From: MWBF01 sp040772005 | GTDB lineage: Bacteria; Chloroflexota; Anaerolineae; CG2-30-64-16 | Length of the DNA stretch: 64,000 bases | Assembly: GCA_040772005.1 (NCBI GenBank) | Contig: JAXGYZ010000003.1 | Coordinates: 770,168 to 834,167, forward strand | Direction of reading: 5' to 3' | Shown: in pieces, positions 26,821 through 35,642 of the stretch | Layout of the letters: every line of letters starts with the position of its first letter | Numbering within the stretch: the first letter of the stretch is position 1 | Position numbers and translations under genes: made by a program | Notes under the pieces: generated by a model | What the model saw: only the letters and a program-made list of their open reading frames with translations | Told to the model about the DNA's origin: nothing | Databases searched by the model: none

Positions 26821-29800
26821 CTACTGCGATTGGCGGTCAGCACCGCCCGGCCGCCCGGCGCCCCCCTGCCGCGCCTGTTGGGCCGCTCTCATCCGTTCGC
26901 GCTGCTGGGCGACGGCATCGCGCTGCTGTTGCGCACGTGCGCCGGCAGGCCGCGGGCCGTCTTCGCCCTCGGGCGGCGCGACGGGTGAAGCTGCGCCGGC
27001 AGGGGGCTGGGCTGTGCCCGGCGCCTGCCCCAGGTGCTTGGCCAGGCGGCTGATCGTCGGGTACTGGAACAGGTCGACGATGGGCACCTCCCGGCCCAGC
27101 AACTGCTGGAGCCGGCTGTGTGCCTGGGCCATCAGGAGCGAGTGCCCGCCCAGGTCGAAGAAGTTGTCATGGATGCTGATGTGATCGACGCCGAGAAGCT
27201 GCTGCCAGATGCGCGCCAGGTCGCGTTCCAACTGGCTCTGCGGGAGGGTGACATCCGCCGCTGAGCGAGTGGTGAGCGGCCGGGGCAGCGCGCGGCGGTC
27301 CACCTTGCCGCTGGCGTTGAGGGGCAGTGCTTCGAGCCGGACAAATGCCGACGGCGTCATGTATTCGGGCAGCTGCTCTCGCAGGCGCGCGCGGAGGTCG
27401 CCCTCGGATGGCCCGGCGCCTTCTTGTGCCACGTAGTAGGCGACGAGCCGCAGGTCATCGCTCCGGGCTCCGGTCGTCACGGCATCAGGTTCGCGCAGGT
27501 CGCGCGCCACGACGACGGCTTCGCGTACACCCGGACAGTGGCTCAACGCGGCCTCGACCTCGCCCAGTTCGACACGGAACCCGCGTATCTTGATCTGATG
27601 ATCGACGCGCCCCAGAAACTCGATCGCGCCATCCGGCAGGAAGCGCGCGCGGTCGCCCGTGCGGTAGAGACGGGTGGCAGGTTGAAAGTTAACAGGTTGT
27701 GCGAGCTGCGGCTCGCCCAGGTTGGCAGGTTGCCCGGGATCAGCAATGTTACCTTCAACTTGTAACCTGTCACCTGCAACTGGTAGAAACGGATTGGGCA
27801 CGAACCTTTCGGCGGTGAGGTCCGGGCGGTGCAGGTAGCCGCGCGCCAGGCCGACGCCGCCCAGGTACAACTCGCCGGGCACGCCGGCCGGCACGGGCCG
27901 CAGGCGGCGGTCCAGGATATAGGCTGTGATGTTGGCGATGGGGCGGCCGATGGGCGCGTTGGCCGCGAGCACAGGCACGGTGGGGCGGCCATCGTTGACG
28001 ACGTGCCCGGTTGGCCCGATAGTGACCTCGGAGGGGCCGTACGCGTTGATGAAGCGCCGGCCCGGGGCCCAGGCTGCAACCACGTCGGGCGTGCAGGCCT
28101 CGCCTGCCGAGATGACGGTGCGCAGCTCGGGCAGGGCGGCTGGGTCCAGCAAGCGCAGCATGGTCGGCGGCAGGGTGATGTTGGTGATGTGCCCGGCCTG
28201 CAACGCGCGCGTCAGAAGCTCCGGCGACAGCACCGTCTCTGCCCGCGCCAGGTGCAGCGCCGCGCCGGAGGTCAACGCAATGAAAATCTCGGAGACCGAG
28301 GCATCGAAGGTGTACGAGGCAAACTGGTACACCCGGTCCGCGGGGGTGACGTCGAACAGGGTCACCTGTGCCTGCACGAGGTTGACCAGCCCCCGGTGCT
28401 GGAGTATCACGCCCTTGGGCACGCCGGTGGACCCCGAAGTGTAGATGGCGTAGGCCAGGTTATCGCCGGTGGCCGGGGGCAGGTCGCAGGTTGCGACGTG
28501 CAGCTCAGGGAGCAGGGGGCCGGTCCATGCTCCGTCCGCACGGAGCGAGCCGACCGGCACGCCCTGTCCCGCGACCTGCAACCGCAGGTCCTCGGCCAGG
28601 CGTTCCTGGGTGAGGAGGAGCGCAGGCCGCGCGTCGCCCAGGATGGTCGCCAGCCGCTCGCCGGGGATGGCCGGGTCGAGCGGCACATAGGCGCCGCCCG
28701 CCTTGAGCACGCCGAGGATGGCCACGATCATCTCCGGCGACCGCTCGAACGACAGCGCGACCAGGCGCTCCGGTCCGATGCCCAGGCCATGCAGGTGTTG
28801 TGCCAGCCTGCTCGCCCGCTCGTTCAGGTCGCGGTAGGTGAAGGTCACACCGGCTGCAACCAGCGCCGTTGCGTCGGGCGTCCGCCGGGCCTGCGCTTCG
28901 AAAGCGGCATGGATCGTTTCATGGTGCAGTGCCGTCTCGCGGGTCCGACTCCATTGCTCCAGGATGAGCTGCCGCTCCACGTCGGGCAGGATGCGAAGGT
29001 CGGCGATGGCTTGCTCAGGTGCGGCGACAACACTGGCGAGCAGCGTACGGTAGTGACTCAGCATGCGCCGGGCAGTAGCTGGGTCGAACAGATCAAGGTT
29101 GTATTCGATAGCCGCGCCCAGCTCCGGGCCGGAGTCAGCGATGAGCAGCGTCATGTCAAACGGAGACATGCGTTCGCGTATGGCGACCGACTCAAGCGGC
29201 AGGCCACCGAGGTCCATGTGGGTGCCCGTTGCGCCCAGCGCGAATTGCGAAAGACCCTCTTCGTATAGCAAGTGAGCTCGCTGATACACGAACATGGTCT
29301 GGAAGATCGGTGTCCGGCTGGGGTCGCGGAAGGGATGGAGCCGCTCAACCAGCAGAGGGAACGGGAAGTCCGCGTTGGCCAGCGCGTCCAACACACTCCT
29401 TTGCACCCGATTGACCAAGTCCACGAAGCGTGGGTTATCCGCAAAGCTCGTCCTGAGCGCGACAGGGCTGACGAAATAGCCCACGACCGGGGCCAACTCG
29501 GTGCGGCTGCGGCCTGTAGTGGGCGAACCGACGATGATGTCGGTGTTTTGCGTGTAGCGATGCAGCAGGGCCTGGAACGCAGCCAGGAGGGTCACATAGG
29601 GAGTGACGCCGACACGCGCGCTGAACTCCCGCAGTTGCCCTGTCAATGTCGTGCCGAGGTCAAGTGACTCCACAGAGCCGCGGAACGTTTGCACTGCCGG
29701 CCGCGGCCGGTCGACAGGCAAGTTCAAGTCGGGCAGATCGCCCGCCAGTTGCGCCCGCCAATAGCGCCACATCTGGTCGCCTGCGCCCGCATCGAGCAGG

Positions 29801-32800
29801 GCGTGTTGCCAATGGACGAAATCGGTGTAACCCAACGCCGGCGCGGAGGGCAGAGGTAAGGCGGAAGCTTCGCCCCGGCCTGTCTCTGCCTGTCGTGCAG
29901 CCGTCATCCAGCCATAGAGCGCGCCGATTTCCTGGATAATGATAGCAAGGGACCAGAGGTCAACGACGATATGATGCGCGGCGAGCAGGAGCACCGGGTC
30001 CGCAGCGCCGCGGTCGAACAGGTTCACGCGCAAGAGCGGCCCGGCCTCAAGGTCGAAGGGCCGGTAGGCCTCCTCGATAAGGCGCTGTTCAAGCGCCGGC
30101 TCATCCCAACCGGTTGCGTCGATGACCGCGAAGTGCGCCGGGCGATGGCCGTGCACGCGCTGAAACGGCTGGCCGTCCTGCGCACCGAACGTGGTACGCA
30201 GCGCGGGATGCCGATCGGTCAGGGTCTGGAGTGCGTGTTGCAGCGCCTCGATGTCGACCGCGGACTTGATGCGGACGGCGTAGACCGGGTTGTACACGCT
30301 GCCCGGGGCCACCTGGTGTTGCAGCCACAGCGCACGCTGCCCGACGCTCAACGGGTAATCGCGCGCCTCGGCCTCTGTGTCCGCTTTCTCGATCGCCAGC
30401 GGAATCGCTGTTTCACCCGCGTCACTGACGAGCCCGGCCAGCACCTCAGCCAGCTCGCTGAGGCTGGGGCCTTGCAGCAGCGCCGCAATGGGCAGTTCGA
30501 CGCGCAACGCTTTCTCGACGGCGCTCTTCAGTTCGATCGCCATGATGGAGTCCAGGCCAAGGTGGTTCAGGCGGCTCTCCGGCGGGATGCGTGCCGGGGG
30601 CAACGCCAGGACGCGTGCCAGGTGTTCTCGCACCGCATCCATGATGCGGGCGGCCCGTTCCTCAGGGGCGGCCGCCAGGATATCCTCACGCGTGACGCTT
30701 GGGTGGACGCTGGCCGGGGGGCTCGCAGGATGCTCCGCTGTAGTAGGCGCGTCCGGCGCAGTCTCCGGGCTTGCCGGCGCAGCAGCATCTCCGGTTGCCT
30801 CGTGCACTGCCGGCGCAGCATCAAGCAGGCCCCGTCGCTTCCGCGCTGCGCCCGGTGATTCGGTCCAGCAATGCTCACGCTGGAAGGGGTATGTCGGCAG
30901 CACGGTGCGGCGGTAAGGCGCGGCACTGTGGAAAGCGGACCAGTCCAGCGCGCCCCCTGCGGTGTAGAATGCCCCCACGCTCTCAAGCAGGACGGCCCAA
31001 TCCTCCGTGTCGTTCTTGAGCGAGGGGAGCCAGAGCGCCTCTTGTTCCGGCAGGCAACGCTTGCCCATGCCGATGAGGGTCGGTTGAGGGCCGGTTTCGA
31101 TGAAGAGATTACAGCGCGCGTCGGCAAGCGCCTGCATCCCTGCCTGAAACTGCACGGTCCGGCGCACGTGCTGTCGCCAGTAGGCGGCGCTATAGATGCC
31201 GGCTGTAGCAATTGGTTGCCCCGTCACGTTCGAGATGACGGGGATGGCCGGCGCGCGGTAGGTCACCTGCCCGGCGAACTTCTCGAACGCATCCAGCATC
31301 GGCTCCATCAACGGCGAATGAAACGCGTGGGAGACGGTCAGCGGTCGGGCGGTGATGCCCTCCGCCTGTGCTGCTGCCGCGACCGCGTGGACGGCCTCGT
31401 GCGCGCCGGAGATGACGACGTTGGTCGGTCCGTTGATGGCTGCGATGTCAACATCGCTGCGGCAACCGGCCAGCAGAGGCAACACGCGTTCTGGCCCGGC
31501 AAAGAGAGCTGCCATTGCGCCCTTTGCCGGCCCGTCTGCTGGCAGGGCGGCCATCAGCCGCGCCCGCTCTGTTATTAGCCGCAGCCCCTCCTCCAGTGTG
31601 AAGACGCCCGCGATGCAGGCGGCCACATATTCCCCGATGCTGTGACCCAGTAGGGCCTGCGGGGTTACGCCCCACGAGCGCCAGAGATCGGCCAGCGCGA
31701 ATTCCACCGCGAAGAGGGCAGGTTGCGTGTACGCGGTGTTGTGGATGGCACCCTCGCTCCCGTTCGGCTCATACAACACGCTCAACAAGGAGCGTGGCAG
31801 CAGGGGCCGCAGGATAGCGTCACAGCGGTTTAGCGTGGCACGGAAGGTCGGCTCAGTCTTGTAGAGCTGACGGCCCATGCCGAGATACTGGCTGCCCTGG
31901 CCGGTGAAAAGGAAGGCGACGCGCGGGTCAGCGATGCGGCGCTCACTAGCCGCGGTCACTGCGTGCGCCACCTCGCGCAGGCGTGCCATGAGTTCCTCCG
32001 GCGAGCCAGCCACAACAGCGGCATGCACCGCAGCTCGGTTGTGGGGGAAGTGGTTGCGGCCCATGTTGGCCGAGCCACACAGGTCGGCCAGAGGCACATC
32101 GGGATGCGCAGCGCTGTAGTTCGCCATCTGTTGCGCGGTCTCGGCGAGGGCAGCGGGGGCCAGTGCAGAGAAGGCCAGTAGGTGCAGCGGTCGCGAAGCG
32201 AGCGCAGTCTCCACCGGTTGGGAAGCGCGGGGCATCTCCATGCTGATGCCATCCGGCGCTTCACCCAGGACAAGATGCGCGTTTGTGCCGCCAAACCCGA
32301 ACGAGCTGACGCCGGCGCGCCTCGGCGCGGCGTTCCATGCGCGTAGCGCGGTCGGGATGGTCACGGGCAGTTCATCCAGACGGATATAGGGGTTGATTTG
32401 CTTAAGGTGCAGGTGGGGCACGATCTGCCCATGGTGCAGCATTAGGACGACCTTAATGAGTCCCGCAACGCCTGCCGCGGCCTCCAGATGGCCGATGTTG
32501 GTCTTGACCGAGCCGACCGCGCAGGGTGAATCCGGCGCGCGACCGGCCATTACCGCGCCGATGGCGTCCATCTCGATGGGGTCGCCCAGGATGGTGCCGG
32601 TGCCGTGCGCTTCGACGTACGAGATATCCTCCGGGCGCAGCCCCGCATCCCGCATGGCTTCGCGGATAACCGCCTGCTGTGCCTGGGCGCTGGGTGCGGT
32701 CAGGCCGTTGCTCCGGCCATCCTGGTTGACCGCGCTGCCGTGAATCACGGCCAGGACGGGGTTGCCATCGCGTTGCGCGTCGGTCAGCCGTTTGAGCACG

Positions 32801-33684
32801 ACGATCCCGCAGCCCTCCCCTCGCACATACCCATCGGCAGATGCGTCGAAGGTCTTGCAGCGGCCTTCGGGCGAGAGCATGCGAGCCTGCGAGAAGGCAA
32901 CACTTAATTCCGGGCTGAGGATGAGATTGACTCCGCCGGCCAGGGCCAGATCGCACTCGCCGTTGCGGAGGCTTTGGACGGCGAGGTGGGCCGTCACGAG
33001 CGACGAGGAGCAGGCCGTGTCGAGCGCGATGCTGGGGCCGCGAAAGTCGTAGACATAAGACAGGCGGTTCGCGGCAATGCTGAACGCATTGCCTGTGCCT
33101 GCGTACGCGTCGATCAGCGCGGGGTCGTCGGACTGCAGAAGGGTATAGTCGTTGTGGCTGATGCCGATGAACACGCCGGTGCGGCTGCGCGCCAGCCTTT
33201 CCGGCGGCAGCCCGGCGTGCTCCAAGGCCTCCCAGGAGACCTCGAGGAGCAGGCGCTGCTGCGGGTCCATGCGGGCTGCTTCGCGCGGGGAAATGCCGAA
33301 GAAGCCCGGGTCGAACTGGTCGACAGCATCGAGAAAGCCGCCCTGGCGCGTGACCATCTTGCCGGATACGCCGGGCGTGGGGTCAAGATAGGCTGCCGCA
33401 TCCCACCGATCCGGGGGCACCTCGCGCACCGCATCCACGCCGTCGCGGAGCAACGTCCAAAAGGCCTCGGGATCGGCTGCGCCGGGGAACCGGCAGCCCA
33501 GGCCGATAATGGCAATGGGTGCACGCCGTTTGCCCTCGAGTTCCCTCTGCAGTGCATTGTTCTGTGCCTGCAGCTTCTCGATAGCCAACAGGGCCCGTTT
33601 GAGCGGGGTCAGCGTCCCCGCGCCGGCCTCGGCATGGCTCGCAGGGCGATCTGCCGTTCCACGTTCGCTCGACTCATTCATCAT
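26821..33684 (-). CDS. Hybrid PKS-NRPS, KS-AT-ACP-C-A-T, first elongation protein
   Basis: The open frame extends to a GTG at 33696, but AAGGA sits just upstream of two adjacent ATG codons at 33684 and 33681, so I place the start there (about 2286 aa). Residue numbers below count from 33696. The KS has DTACSSS (223), VEAHGTGT and NIGHLEAAAG. The AT has GHSIGEY (685) and SHAFHS (about 790), indicating malonyl-CoA. No reductive domain lies between AT and the carrier LGLDSIM (1047), so the beta-keto group should remain. The C domain (1117) carries HHIVVDLWS (1241), with Leu in place of the usual Gly after Asp. The A domain (1617-2100) has YTSGSTG, YGPSE and YRTGD; pocket residues by eye are D-A-S-T-I-A-A-I-G, near aromatic Phe/Tyr codes. 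The T domain (GGHSLL, 2185) is followed by a Gln/Arg/Ala-rich tail that may dock to the next protein. Confidence 0.95.
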   Translation of the reverse strand: MMNESSERGTADRPASHAEAGAGTLTPLKRALLAIEKLQAQNNALQRELEGKRRAPIAIIGLGCRFPGAADPEAFWTLLRDGVDAVREVPPDRWDAAAYLDPTPGVSGKMVTRQGGFLDAVDQFDPGFFGISPREAARMDPQQRLLLEVSWEALEHAGLPPERLARSRTGVFIGISHNDYTLLQSDDPALIDAYAGTGNAFSIAANRLSYVYDFRGPSIALDTACSSSLVTAHLAVQSLRNGECDLALAGGVNLILSPELSVAFSQARMLSPEGRCKTFDASADGYVRGEGCGIVVLKRLTDAQRDGNPVLAVIHGSAVNQDGRSNGLTAPSAQAQQAVIREAMRDAGLRPEDISYVEAHGTGTILGDPIEMDAIGAVMAGRAPDSPCAVGSVKTNIGHLEAAAGVAGLIKVVLMLHHGQIVPHLHLKQINPYIRLDELPVTIPTALRAWNAAPRRAGVSSFGFGGTNAHLVLGEAPDGISMEMPRASQPVETALASRPLHLLAFSALAPAALAETAQQMANYSAAHPDVPLADLCGSANMGRNHFPHNRAAVHAAVVAGSPEELMARLREVAHAVTAASERRIADPRVAFLFTGQGSQYLGMGRQLYKTEPTFRATLNRCDAILRPLLPRSLLSVLYEPNGSEGAIHNTAYTQPALFAVEFALADLWRSWGVTPQALLGHSIGEYVAACIAGVFTLEEGLRLITERARLMAALPADGPAKGAMAALFAGPERVLPLLAGCRSDVDIAAINGPTNVVISGAHEAVHAVAAAAQAEGITARPLTVSHAFHSPLMEPMLDAFEKFAGQVTYRAPAIPVISNVTGQPIATAGIYSAAYWRQHVRRTVQFQAGMQALADARCNLFIETGPQPTLIGMGKRCLPEQEALWLPSLKNDTEDWAVLLESVGAFYTAGGALDWSAFHSAAPYRRTVLPTYPFQREHCWTESPGAARKRRGLLDAAPAVHEATGDAAAPASPETAPDAPTTAEHPASPPASVHPSVTREDILAAAPEERAARIMDAVREHLARVLALPPARIPPESRLNHLGLDSIMAIELKSAVEKALRVELPIAALLQGPSLSELAEVLAGLVSDAGETAIPLAIEKADTEAEARDYPLSVGQRALWLQHQVAPGSVYNPVYAVRIKSAVDIEALQHALQTLTDRHPALRTTFGAQDGQPFQRVHGHRPAHFAVIDATGWDEPALEQRLIEEAYRPFDLEAGPLLRVNLFDRGAADPVLLLAAHHIVVDLWSLAIIIQEIGALYGWMTAARQAETGRGEASALPLPSAPALGYTDFVHWQHALLDAGAGDQMWRYWRAQLAGDLPDLNLPVDRPRPAVQTFRGSVESLDLGTTLTGQLREFSARVGVTPYVTLLAAFQALLHRYTQNTDIIVGSPTTGRSRTELAPVVGYFVSPVALRTSFADNPRFVDLVNRVQRSVLDALANADFPFPLLVERLHPFRDPSRTPIFQTMFVYQRAHLLYEEGLSQFALGATGTHMDLGGLPLESVAIRERMSPFDMTLLIADSGPELGAAIEYNLDLFDPATARRMLSHYRTLLASVVAAPEQAIADLRILPDVERQLILEQWSRTRETALHHETIHAAFEAQARRTPDATALVAAGVTFTYRDLNERASRLAQHLHGLGIGPERLVALSFERSPEMIVAILGVLKAGGAYVPLDPAIPGERLATILGDARPALLLTQERLAEDLRLQVAGQGVPVGSLRADGAWTGPLLPELHVATCDLPPATGDNLAYAIYTSGSTGVPKGVILQHRGLVNLVQAQVTLFDVTPADRVYQFASYTFDASVSEIFIALTSGAALHLARAETVLSPELLTRALQAGHITNITLPPTMLRLLDPAALPELRTVISAGEACTPDVVAAWAPGRRFINAYGPSEVTIGPTGHVVNDGRPTVPVLAANAPIGRPIANITAYILDRRLRPVPAGVPGELYLGGVGLARGYLHRPDLTAERFVPNPFLPVAGDRLQVEGNIADPGQPANLGEPQLAQPVNFQPATRLYRTGDRARFLPDGAIEFLGRVDHQIKIRGFRVELGEVEAALSHCPGVREAVVVARDLREPDAVTTGARSDDLRLVAYYVAQEGAGPSEGDLRARLREQLPEYMTPSAFVRLEALPLNASGKVDRRALPRPLTTRSAADVTLPQSQLERDLARIWQQLLGVDHISIHDNFFDLGGHSLLMAQAHSRLQQLLGREVPIVDLFQYPTISRLAKHLGQAPGTAQPPAGAASPVAPPEGEDGPRPAGARAQQQRDAVAQQRERMRAAQQARQGGAGRPGGADRQSQ
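27677..27782. repeat. In-frame heptamer-repeat insertion before A7, A domain of the first PKS-NRPS protein
   Basis: GGTTGAA/GGTTGTG units, the palindrome GCGAGCTGCGGCTCGC now in the middle (27701-27716), GGTTGGCAGG, then facing CTTGTAAC/CTGCAAC units (27755-27781). The palindrome has moved relative to the other copies, so it is a separate unit. Confidence 0.85.
28478..28588. repeat. Facing repeat clusters before A3 in the first PKS-NRPS protein
   Basis: GCAGGTCGCAGGTTGCGAC (28479-28497) faces CGCGACCTGCAACCGCAGG (28570-28588) across about 70 bases, forming a near-perfect long inverted repeat just upstream of the A3 coding sequence. Period-7 structure is weaker than in the other copies. Confidence 0.65.
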
Positions 33685-33762
33685 GGTATCCTTCACCAGG
33701 CAACAGACACAACAGTCTTAACAATCCTGCAGAAAGCCACCTGACATCGCATTACGCTCGTA

Positions 33763-34137
33763 TCATTCATCCATGTGAGCCAGTTTTTGCAGTAACAGCG
33801 CCTCCGCTTCCGCGTCTGACATTTCGGCGATGTTTAGCCGCAGTTCGTTCGGGGCATCCTGAGGCAGATCTGTGTCGATTACCGGTGAGGGGGATGCGGC
33901 TGGCGCCAGGTGTACTGCCAGCTCTCTGATGGTCGGGTACTGATAGAGGAGAATCGGGGAAAGCCGGCGTCCGAGCCAATCTTCGAGATCGCCCGACAGG
34001 CTCACGGCATCCCTTGAGGCCAATCCGAAGCTGTCGAAGGTGTCGTCGAGTCCCACCTCGTCAGCGTTGGTGCCAAGGGCTTGCGCAATGTGTTGCGCCA
34101 GCCATGCTTCGATGTCTTGCTGCCTGAGTGTCGCCAT
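33763..34137 (-). CDS. Free-standing acyl carrier protein at the head of the PKS-NRPS operon
   Basis: This 124-residue protein resembles a discrete acyl carrier protein. The likely phosphopantetheine Ser is in FGLASRDAVSL, where the usual Asp before Ser is Ala. It is followed by LEDWLGRRL and LLYQYPTIRELA. That pattern is familiar from carriers that pair with fatty-acyl-AMP ligases in cyanobacterial and myxobacterial hybrid clusters, but no such ligase lies in the window. The frame could start at 34170, but the ATG at 34137 has GGGGAG at good spacing and starts at the first conserved helix, so I prefer it. It lies 78 bases upstream of the chosen start of the first KS-AT-ACP-C-A-T protein. It probably carries the starter acyl group to that ketosynthase (inference). 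Confidence 0.88.
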   Translation of the reverse strand: MATLRQQDIEAWLAQHIAQALGTNADEVGLDDTFDSFGLASRDAVSLSGDLEDWLGRRLSPILLYQYPTIRELAVHLAPAASPSPVIDTDLPQDAPNELRLNIAEMSDAEAEALLLQKLAHMDE

Positions 34138-34568
34138 GAACCTGCTCCCCGGGCGCCCGGATCTGGCCATCGACGCCGCGTCGCCGTCTTGCGGACGATT
34201 CCCACGACCGGCAATCGGGTCGTTTCCCGCACCCTGGTTGTGTCATCCAGGCGCATGCGATGCTCTCAGGCTGACTTGTGCTCTCTGCATACCGTGTGGC
34301 GGCCCGGCTATGCAAGGGGAGCGTCTCTGCCACAAGAGCAGGTCGAGTTTGGAGCAACGCATCCTTGCATCGCAGCGCTGGATTTGATAGATTTGCTTGA
34401 AAAGAACGACGGACCTGATGCATGTTGCACAGAGGGCACGTATCTTTGGTCGCAACTTTGCGTTTATACTATGTTATGCCGGTGACTGCTGGCAGGCAGA
34501 TTATACCCTGACAACGCCTATTATACAAGAGTGCTGGTAAGGGTTTCTATGCTGCGGGCAATAATATT
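34138..34568. other. Non-coding divergent spacer between the PKS-NRPS operon and the DUF72 gene
   Basis: These 431 bases separate the minus-strand carrier-protein gene from the plus-strand DUF72 gene. The part from 34440 to 34530 is clearly AT-richer than the surroundings and contains the minus-strand promoter described separately. The rest would be a leader of about 350 bases ahead of the carrier gene. Short frames in it have no recognisable content and lack ribosome sites. I see no convincing operator, riboswitch or repeat. Confidence 0.6.
34500..34528 (-). promoter_or_regulatory. Candidate sigma70-type promoter of the PKS-NRPS operon
   Basis: On the minus strand, TTGTAT (34528-34523) and a perfect TATAAT (34505-34500) are separated by exactly 17 bases. 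This is the best promoter match in the divergent spacer. It would start a transcript near 34493 with a leader of about 350 bases before the free carrier protein. No activator site was recognised. Confidence 0.55.
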
Positions 34569-35336
34569 GTGATTAAGATCGGGACCTCGGGTTTCTCCTA
34601 TGATGATTGGGTGGGGCCGGTGTACCCGCCTGATCTGCCGGCGCGCGAACATCTGACCTACTACGCAGAGCGCTTTCCCACGGTCGAGCTGAATGTCACC
34701 TACTACCGCGTCCCTGAGGCGCGCACGGTCGAAGGCTGGGTGCGCAAGACGCCGGCAGACTTCCTGTTTGCGGTCAAGGCGTTCCAGGGCCTCACACACG
34801 CGCGCGAAGCGCCCGACTTCCCAGGTTTCGTGGCCGCGCTGGCGCCGCTGGTCGAGTCGGGCAAGCTTGGCTGCGTGTTGGCGCAGTTCCCCTACTCGTT
34901 CCACCCCACCCGCGAGAATCGCAAGTACCTGGCGTTGCTGCGCGCAGGCTTGGGTGAACTGCCGGTCGTCGTCGAACTCCGCAACGCGGGTTGGGTGGCG
35001 GAGGCGACGTTCGACCTGCTGCGCTCGCTGGCGCTGGGCTACTGCTGCGTCGATGAGCCGCAGCTCAGGGGCCTGATGCCGCCCATCGCCATTGCGACCG
35101 GCCCGGTGGCCTATTTGCGCTTCCACGGGCGCAACGCGGACAAGTGGTATGCGCATGACGAAGCCTGGGAACGCTACGATTATAGCTATTCAGCGAGCGA
35201 GCTGAACGAGTGGGTGCCCAGAATTCACGAGCTGGATGCCCAGGTCCCCCTGACTCTCGTCTACTTCAACAACCACTATGTCGGGCAGGCCACGAAGGGC
35301 GCCCGCGACCTCAGCCAACTCCTGCTCGACGTATAG
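34569..35336 (+). CDS. DUF72 family protein
   Basis: This is the only convincing plus-strand gene of the window. The 255-residue product has the N-terminal KIGTSGFSYDDW and the later AYLRFHGRN and VYFNNHYVG motifs of the DUF72 family, a TIM-barrel-like family of unknown biochemical role. Length is normal for the family. The start used is a GTG at 34569 giving the family-typical N terminus; no strong ribosome site precedes it. It is divergent from the PKS-NRPS operon and convergent with the transporter genes, so it is probably an independent unit marking the border of the biosynthetic cluster. Confidence 0.9.
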   Translation: MIKIGTSGFSYDDWVGPVYPPDLPAREHLTYYAERFPTVELNVTYYRVPEARTVEGWVRKTPADFLFAVKAFQGLTHAREAPDFPGFVAALAPLVESGKLGCVLAQFPYSFHPTRENRKYLALLRAGLGELPVVVELRNAGWVAEATFDLLRSLALGYCCVDEPQLRGLMPPIAIATGPVAYLRFHGRNADKWYAHDEAWERYDYSYSASELNEWVPRIHELDAQVPLTLVYFNNHYVGQATKGARDLSQLLLDV

Positions 35337-35430
35337 ATTACCCGATACAATTATACGGCATCGTAAAACTTGCCGGCAAGTTTCGTAGCCGCGGCTACGC
35401 ATGCCTTGAGGCGGCAGGGAGCGGAGGGGA

Positions 35431-35558
35431 CGCGGCCATCGCGGATAAACGAAGGCGCTGGCGCGCCACGAATACGCGAAGCGTGTGCGCCGCGGCAGGG
35501 CTATCCGTGTATCCGTGCCCAGCGCCGCAGCGCCATTCGCGTATTCGCGATGGCCGCG
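35431..35558. repeat. 128-bp palindromic, MITE-like element
   Basis: The element is bounded by perfect 13-bp inverted repeats, CGCGGCCATCGCG (35431-35443) and CGCGATGGCCGCG (35546-35558). A second nested inverted pair, CGAATACGCGAA and TTCGCGTATTCG, lies inside, with GGCGCTG/CAGCGCC-type sequence between. It occupies the spacer between the convergent DUF72 and permease genes, so it may also end transcription from either side. No transposase is encoded. Confidence 0.75.
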
Positions 35559-35642
35559 TTCGCCCCCATTAGGTAACGCGCCCGGCAGGAGCGGAATCGT
35601 GATCTTCCCGCTATGCAGGTCAAAGGATCCGGTCGCGCCGGA

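Noticed and set aside
33685..33696. GTG start at 33696 for the first PKS-NRPS protein
   Set aside because: No ribosome site precedes it, while AAGGA lies directly before the ATG pair at 33684/33681.
34243..34455. Small minus-strand frames in the leader of the PKS-NRPS operon
   Set aside because: No ribosome site, no conserved content and a composition like random GC-rich translation.
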